Positions 58,201 to 64,000 of a stretch of DNA of 64,000 bases are shown here, one piece after another. Source of the stretch: Rachycentron canadum (Eukaryota; Chordata; Actinopteri; Carangiformes; Rachycentridae); contig CM076658.1 of NCBI GenBank assembly GCA_038496675.1, positions 11,265,172 to 11,329,171 of the forward strand, in the 5' to 3' direction. The notes beneath the pieces were generated by a model. The model did not search any database. It was not told the origin of the DNA and saw only the letters and a list, made by a program, of their open reading frames with translations. Each line of letters begins with the position of its first letter. The stretch's first letter is position 1. The translations under genes and the position numbers were made by a program.

Positions 58201-61200
58201 AAAATTTGTGCCGCCTTTCTAAGTCACCTGTTATCCTCTAATTTATATTTCGTTCCAGTTGGAACCAGGTGCACTGGATGAAACACAGATTGCCACAATC
58301 CTGAGAGAGATCCTCAAGGGACTTGAGTATCTTCACTCTGAAAAGAAAATCCACAGAGATATCAAAGGTAACATTGTTACATGCCATCACCTTATTTGAA
58401 CTACGGGCTTGTAAACGGTTTTATTGTGTTAGTTAGTTACTTTTTTTTTTTTATTTAAAAAGAAAAGAAATTCCACAATTTAGAAGAACTGTTTTTGTAT
58501 TTAGGTGTTTTCAGTGGATTGGAAGTCAAATCAGATCATTTTAAATAAATTTAGATAGATAGGTGTAAAAAAGCCAATTTTGTCTGATGAGATTCAACAC
58601 ACTGAAGTAGGTAAACGGTGTGGTTAGTGCAGTGCAGTTCATTTTTTTCTTCTTCAATGTGCCTGTAGAAAGACAAGTCTACTGATTAGAGTTGTCTTGC
58701 CACTTTCCTTATGCTGGATCTTTATGATGCAGATCAGTTTTAGAAACACTGTTACTACCAGAAGCTGGGAGCAACCATATTACTGAATTGGCTGAGACAT
58801 GTCAATTTCTGTATCCTCATTAAATTCTAAATGTTCACTTAAACACTGAACGTTTTCAAAAGCAGTGTATGAAGCTATCTGTCTTGCTTTCAGCTGCCAA
58901 CGTGTTGCTGTCCGAACAAGGCGATGTGAAGCTGGCAGACTTTGGAGTGGCTGGCCAGCTGACAGACACGCAGATAAAAAGGAACACTTTTGTTGGAACA
59001 CCTTTCTGGATGGCACCTGAAGTTATTAAGCAATCTGCCTACGATTCAAAGGTCAGAGTTATTCCTACGTTTCTAGTTATCACAGTCAAGTTTAGTGCTA
59101 GAAAAGATGTTGTTAATGTGCTGTGTGACAATGGCATTAAATTTAAGTTTTAAATCTATAAATGTATATGGCCATCTGTCATTTTGTATCAGTGAAGTCA
59201 GGAAACTTGGTCTAGTCACACACTATTGCAAGACACAGCTGTAAAATGTCTACGAGGCTGACAGCTGGATCACTTTGTGGTCAGCTTGGTTACAAAAGCT
59301 CAATGCAAGTTTATGACATCAGCTGGCCCACACTGAACGCTCTGGTGTTGTGGGAGCTTCTCTGTTAGAATAGGGCCACTACAAAAAGGAACAAGTGTCT
59401 GGTTTTGACTTCCACCCCCTTCTCTTTGTCACACTTCCTGTCACACTTCGTTGTCCTATCAAATAATAAAGGCATAAAATGGCCAAAAAAAAAACTTTCA
59501 TCAAAAAGTCCAGTGCATAGAGGAAAATGTGACACAAAATTGTTGGCCATGCAATGTGTTGTGTCCCATTCAGACCACCATATTATAGTGTGTCAAACCT
59601 CTTCTGGTGTCTCCACAAGCGTTGCAAATTTAAGGCTGCTGATGTACAAACTCATTACACTGGCATAATACTGACAGAGTGAGTTAACTGGATGGAGTAT
59701 GTGAACCTAAAACTTCACTTTATTTTGTTACTTTTTACATTCTTTGGTTTGGTTTTGGTTCCAAAGAGAAACTTTAGTGTAAATTTTCTCATGATCTCTC
59801 CTTTCTTGTCTTTCTTTCAGTGCTCTGTTGGCTGCCGTCTGCTTGTTTTTGTCACAAAATGTTTTAAGATAGGCTGTCTAGATTAGAAATGACTGTGTAC
59901 ATATTTTTGAATAACCACAAAATGTGTCTTGCCTGGTTTGTCTTGTCAAGACAACCACTGTTGCTATCTTGAGTTTGAGCTTCCTCAGATACACCATAAG
60001 TCAGACAGTTTAAATGTCATAAAACACAGCATTGTGTCAGAGCACACATGTGAGATTGTTGCTTTGATAAAAGTATCTTTTCATTTCTTTTGGTTCCATT
60101 TTTTACCCCATTTCCTCATTTCTTGTGTTTTATAGGCAGACATCTGGTCATTAGGAATAACAGCAATTGAACTGGCTAAAGGAGAGCCGCCCCACTCTGA
60201 GCTTCATCCTATGAAGGTTTTATTCCTCATCCCAAAGAACAATCCCCCAACACTGGAAGGAAACTACAGTAAACCACTTAAAGAATTTGTTGAAGCCTGT
60301 TTAAACAAGGAGCCCAGTTTTGTAAGTTTAACTAGACTATTAGAATTAGTATAATAGACCAATTAGACTATTGGTCTATTATACGTAATGAAGTGCCATG
60401 AACACAGAAATAGAAAGCAATAATTTCATGTTGCCTGTTTGTTTGCTTTGTGATTTTTCTCAGAGGCCAACTGCCAAAGAGCTGTTAAAACATAAGTACA
60501 TTGTAAGACATGCCAAAAAGACATCCTATCTGACAGAGCTGATCGACAGATATAAGAGGTGGAAATCGGAGCAGTCTCGGGATGAATCCAGTTCTGATGA
60601 ATCTGATGAGTAAGTTGTCTGCACCACCATCATCATCTAGTTCAGTGAGACCCAAGATGGGGCAAATTCACGCCCTGAAGGAAAATCAAGCCGCTCTGCG
60701 TAATTGGTGAAGTTCCTAAAATCCTCTGTCACTGTAGGGAGCAGGATGACCAAGCATCTGGAAGCAATGACGCCGGCAATGACGACTGGATTTTCAATAC
60801 CATCAGGGAGAAGGACCTAAAAAAGATTCAGAATGGAGCAGCACAGCCTGCTGAACTTGACAGGAACCAGGTGAGGGCATAAAATGTCGGGGGAAAAATT
60901 TGAATTAGTATTTGAGCATCTTTTGATGGCAAGGCCAAGTTTTCTGTGTCAGAGGTGTCTGATTTCCCTTTTTAACTTAAAATTATCTCTTTTCCAGGTG
61001 CTGGAGAGTCCAAAGAGGCCTTTGTCACAAAGCTTATCATCAATCTTTTCTCCATTGTTTTCTGAGGTAATGTTGAAAAATCCTTATCGCTGCATGGATA
61101 ATTTATAACAAAGCTATCAAAGTAAATGTATTATAATGTAATGTAAAGTGCTTTGCTGGTCAGCCAGAATTAAATCTGTCTTGTCTTCATCAGAGACTAC

Positions 61201-62292
61201 TCTACAAATACAATATTTAGGCAGATAATTACATTACATTGTTCCACGGTTACAGCTGAAGGAAAAGGGAGGGACAAGTAATGGCAAGCCAGAGGTTGCA
61301 GAGGAGCTGCGGGAAGCCATTTTCCTGGCAGAAGAAACACACCCAGGCATCTGTGACTCCCTGGTGGCTGAACTAGTGCAGAGACTTCAGAGGTAATTGA
61401 AGTTCATATCTTTACATCCTACTATACTGTTATATTTTTTGTCATGGATTTACATATGATGTATATTTATTTCCAAACAGTGCCTTCTATTGAAACAAGT
61501 CTTTCAGGCAATACAGAGAGAGTGTAACAAGTGTAAACCAGTGGACTTTTCACCGATGAGTGTATTGGTATAGTTACGAAAGATGCACTGTTTTATAGAC
61601 ATTTTTCCAGAATGCCAAGTGCCCATTTAATGGGATCTTTAAAGGCATCAAGGGATGGCACTATCCTACTGACAGTCTGTTGGTCCATCTGTCTGACACT
61701 TTGATCCACAGTGAATGTTACCAAAGGGATTGCAATTCATCCTGAGGGGGCATGAATGTCTGTACTAGATTTAATAGGAATCTGTCCAATAGGTGTTGAG
61801 ACATTTGATTCAGAAATGTGAATTTTATGGTGGTGCCAGTGGGTTCTTGGCTAAAAAATGATAAAGATATTTGTGTCCTTTTAGAGGATAAACTTCAATA
61901 ACGTATGTGATCCCATGACTTTTCATGTAGTGCCACCAGCTGCTCAAACGTTCTAAACACTTCATTGTTTATAGAGTTCATGACCGTATACCTCAAAACC
62001 AAATTGTCAACATGCTAAATGGTGGCTTTCAGTCGAAAGTACAGCTAAGTCTAGCCAACTATAACTCAGACTGATCCAGTTTTAGTCAGGTCTGATCATG
62101 TAGAACGAAGCCTGATAAACAGTGTCTTAGAAGTTCTTAGGTGGTCACTGCACAGAGGGTAAACCTCTCTCTCAGGGCAGGCAATAACAAGGATATGAAT
62201 AGTGAAGTTTCCGATGCCTTTTCAGTAGATAAATATTAACCTTTTTTCTGTTTGTCAGGTTTTCTGTGCCACAGGCAGCTGCTGCTCAGTGA
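52251..62292 (+). CDS. stk24: STK24 (MST3), GCK-III Ste20-type serine/threonine kinase, complete
   Basis: Eleven exons encode 433 residues. Human MST3 isoforms are 431 and 443 residues, and the N-terminus MAHSPIQSGLPG matches the shorter form. The kinase acts in cell polarity, neurite growth, apoptosis and, with CCM proteins and STRIPAK, vascular stability. Catalytic features are all present: glycine loop GKGSFGEV (31-38), lysine K53, HRD (142-144), DFG (162-164), activation-loop T178 and the APE motif (187-189). The C-terminal regulatory part contains the conserved DDWIFNTIREKD and PLFSELKEK. Exons are 52251-52292, 56041-56271, 58044-58100, 58259-58367, 58894-59051, 60136-60321, 60464-60609, 60738-60870, 60998-61066, 61256-61392 and 62259-62292. 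STK25 and STK26 are paralogues; the N-terminus and synteny favour STK24. Confidence 0.96.
52293..56040 (+). other. STK24 intron 1
   Basis: A 3.7-kb AT-rich intron with a G run (53131-53141). A (TC)n tract (55994-56017) near its 3' end serves as the polypyrimidine tract of exon 2. No exon seen. Confidence 0.75.
55994..56017. repeat. (TC)n microsatellite at the STK24 exon 2 acceptor
   Basis: Twelve TC units ending about 24 nt before the acceptor AG (56039-56040). Confidence 0.9.
56041..60609 (+). CDS. stk24: STK24 exons 2-7: kinase domain
   Basis: Exons 2-7 span residues 15-310 and cover the whole protein kinase fold. Exon 2 holds the glycine loop, K53 and the long acidic helix (LEEAEDEIEDIQQEITVL). 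Exon 3 holds the hinge (WIIMEYLGGGS). Exon 4 ends within HRDIK, exon 5 runs from the catalytic loop through DFG to APEVIKQSAYDSK, exon 6 carries ADIWSLGITAIELAKGEPP, and exon 7 carries the last helices plus a serine/aspartate-rich linker. Confidence 0.96.
56272..58043 (+). other. STK24 intron 2
   Basis: A 1.8-kb intron with a dispersed repeat fragment at 56455-56600. No exon seen. Confidence 0.7.
56455..56600 (+). repeat. Dispersed repeat fragment in STK24 intron 2
   Basis: Landmarks gagtatttggacaatgtcag, attggatttgaaatgaaaca and aacagtttaggaattgtag fit a non-autonomous transposon-like repeat seen across fish. Confidence 0.5.
59052..60135 (+). other. STK24 intron 5
   Basis: Unremarkable AT-rich intron. 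Short open frames here have no coding character. Confidence 0.65.
60349..60384. repeat. Perfect inverted repeat, 15-bp arms
   Basis: Arms 60349-60363 and 60370-60384 are exact reverse complements around a 6-nt loop inside the 142-nt STK24 intron 6. Confidence 0.9.
60738..62292 (+). CDS. stk24: STK24 exons 8-11: C-terminal regulatory region
   Basis: Exons 60738-60870, 60998-61066, 61256-61392 and 62259-62292 encode residues 310-433. This part regulates localisation, MO25 and CCM3 (PDCD10) binding in the family; CCM3 binds the C-terminal helices represented by ELREAIFLAEETHPGICDSL and VAELVQRLQR. The tail ends FSVPQAAAAQ instead of the human YSLSGGGTSSH, so the last residues are not conserved. 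Confidence 0.93.
61393..62258 (+). repeat. STK24 last intron with antisense copy of a fish dispersed repeat
   Basis: About 61690-61850 reads, in reverse, like the start of the same family as 3238-3560 (landmarks: caattcatcctgagggggca and gtccaataggtgttgagaca). Family identity is from memory of fish genomes, not a search. Confidence 0.55.
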
Positions 62293-64000
62293 GAGGACCT
62301 ACATCCACTTCTGCTCTAATTTTCCACCCTGGTGGCAGCAGTCAGATTTTTTTCCCTCTGACCTCCACAGCCAGGATGAAGTCTCCCAAGAAGGTCTCCA
62401 TCACTCATTTGCTTGAAGCAAATCCTGGCCTCCTTAATGTCTGTTTATACGCTAGTACACCACCAGGGGCTCCTATTCAGGACAGTCAGTGTGCCGCCAT
62501 GACTGCCACCTGCTTTAAGATGTCCCTTCTCAATACCTCCCTCATAATGGTTTTAATTTCAAGGGTGGTGTTTGCTGTCTTTTCTGCAAGGACTCTTGAG
62601 TTTTTGGTTTTGGCGAGTTTGTGGCTTCTTCACAAAGGTTTACTCTCAGCATCCTTTTGGAGAAAGTTCCCTACTTAATTAATTGTGTGCGTGTGTGTGG
62701 CTGTGCGAGATATCCTGTGAAATGTGCGGTGAGGAGTGACAAGTGGGTTGATGAATCTATTGAAAACTCAGGTATCCTGCTTTAAGTGGATTGGGTCCCC
62801 TGGGAGATGGAAAGAGCTCTATAGGGTGGTTGTACAGACTTGTAAATAAGCTAATTCTACAGATTCATGAAAAAATAATAGAGCGTTTGTAATGGAACCA
62901 CTGTGTACAAATGGCCAAATGCAAACTGTAGATAATGGTTGTGAGGTAAATATTTTGAGAGACTAAAATGGCCATAAATGAGATTGCCTTGCCTTTGTAC
63001 TTGTTCTTTTGTGTATCAGTTTTGATTTCTCTAGTGTAAAAGTCTTAAGTACTCACCCAGTGAATGGAAATGGCTGCCCTCTATCATGTTTTACTATTGA
63101 TTTATTATATATTTCTTAATTCACTTTTGGTTTCACACTCTTTGCTATGGCTGTAATATGTTGGAGAATGTAAAAGAAAGCGGCTGGATCATTCAAGCCC
63201 CAACCAGTTTTAAACACTGGATGCTCTGTTTGCAGCCCTGATTCCACAAGGCCTCAAGTTGTGTTGGATTGTTGGACTTTGCCTTGTCCCCTTTTTTCTT
63301 CTTCTTTTTTTTCTCTCTATTTTTTTTTGTGAGTTTTTGAACGATCAGATAAACTGAGGTTTCGTCCATTCATTCCATTAACAGGGCAGTGCCATCATAC
63401 AGTTTATATCGGCAGACTCTGTTAGTCTTCCTAGGAGCTGCAGAGGTACTATATATCTCCTCAGAGTATCTACAGCTTTAATTGCACTTCGAGTATAAAT
63501 GCCTTTTACTATAAACAAAGTAGCCATAAAACAGTAGCACGAGACTCTCAGTATTTTGCAGGTGTGCACCATACTATCTAGGACAAAAAAAAGTCCACCT
63601 GAAGTCTCATAGCTTGGACTCTGGAGTTAGTTATGCAGTGTAAGAGTTGCCTGGCTGTATCTTTCCATTTGGACTTGTGAGAGGTTTTCCAGTTGTACAG
63701 TAAATGCTTATAGACCTAGACTTCTCACTTAGTAGATGTTCATATTAACACGAAGCCAGGAGGTATTCAGAAACCAGTGGCACTGCTACTACTTCTGACT
63801 GTAGTTTAAAAGGAATGTGCATGATGGTATAAACAGTATAAAGACTATTGGTTGGCCTGAGCAGTATGCGTTGTAGCATACTTCTACAGGACTGGAGGAA
63901 TGTTGATTCCTGAACAGAGCTGAAGCAGCCTTAGAGTATTTGTGATGAATGGGATGAATAGTATCAGCTTTAAAATATTAGATCAAATGTTTTTGCTATG
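62293..64000 (+). other. stk24: STK24 3' untranslated region, runs to the window edge
   Basis: I see no AATAAA or ATTAAA that clearly ends the transcript before position 64000, so the 3'UTR may be longer than 1.7 kb. No further gene is visible. Confidence 0.55.

Noticed and set aside
62289..62678. 129-codon open frame overlapping the STK24 stop
   Set aside because: It starts with a non-ATG codon, lies in the 3'UTR, and resembles no known product.

Overview
This window reads as vertebrate nuclear DNA from a teleost fish, probably a compact-genome percomorph. Every gene is split by GT-AG introns, many only 80-300 bp long. Introns and UTRs carry dispersed repeats that I recognise from fish genomes, plus CA, CATC and poly-T tracts. 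Nothing suggests a prokaryote, plasmid or virus.

Three protein genes lie head to tail on the + strand, and their order matches the conserved vertebrate block DOCK9 - SLC15A1 - STK24 (human 13q32). (1) DOCK9 (zizimin-1), a Cdc42 guanine-nucleotide exchange factor, fills 1-43.2 kb. The window opens in the intron before its second or a later coding exon, so the start codon is missing. I resolve 52 core coding exons (505-41688), whose lengths sum to 6144 nt (2047 codons plus stop) with consistent phases at every junction, and three symmetric exons or exon pairs that look alternative. (2) SLC15A1 (PepT1), the proton-coupled oligopeptide transporter, is complete: 23 coding exons (43545-50376), 733 residues. 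It begins only about 360 bp after the DOCK9 poly(A) signal. (3) STK24 (MST3), a GCK-III Ste20-type kinase, is complete as a coding sequence: 11 exons (52251-62292), 433 residues, with a TATA-less promoter in front and a 3'UTR that runs off the window.

The three genes do not form one pathway. DOCK9 activates Cdc42 at membranes, PepT1 takes up di- and tripeptides across the intestinal brush border, and STK24 is a soluble stress and polarity kinase. Their adjacency is ancestral synteny.

The most interesting material is hidden in DOCK9 introns: a 6-nt microexon followed by a 30-nt exon just before the distal DHR-2 coding exons, a 48-nt phase-1 cassette, and a 165-nt phase-0 cassette. Also notable are a GC-AG intron, a full CTCF consensus touching a 5' splice site, perfect hairpins beside splice sites in DOCK9 and STK24, a repeat that spreads nuclear-receptor DR1 sites, an unexplained antisense open segment, and a changed caspase-site region in STK24. 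I did not find a new multi-gene system. The novelty is at the level of splicing and regulatory sequence.
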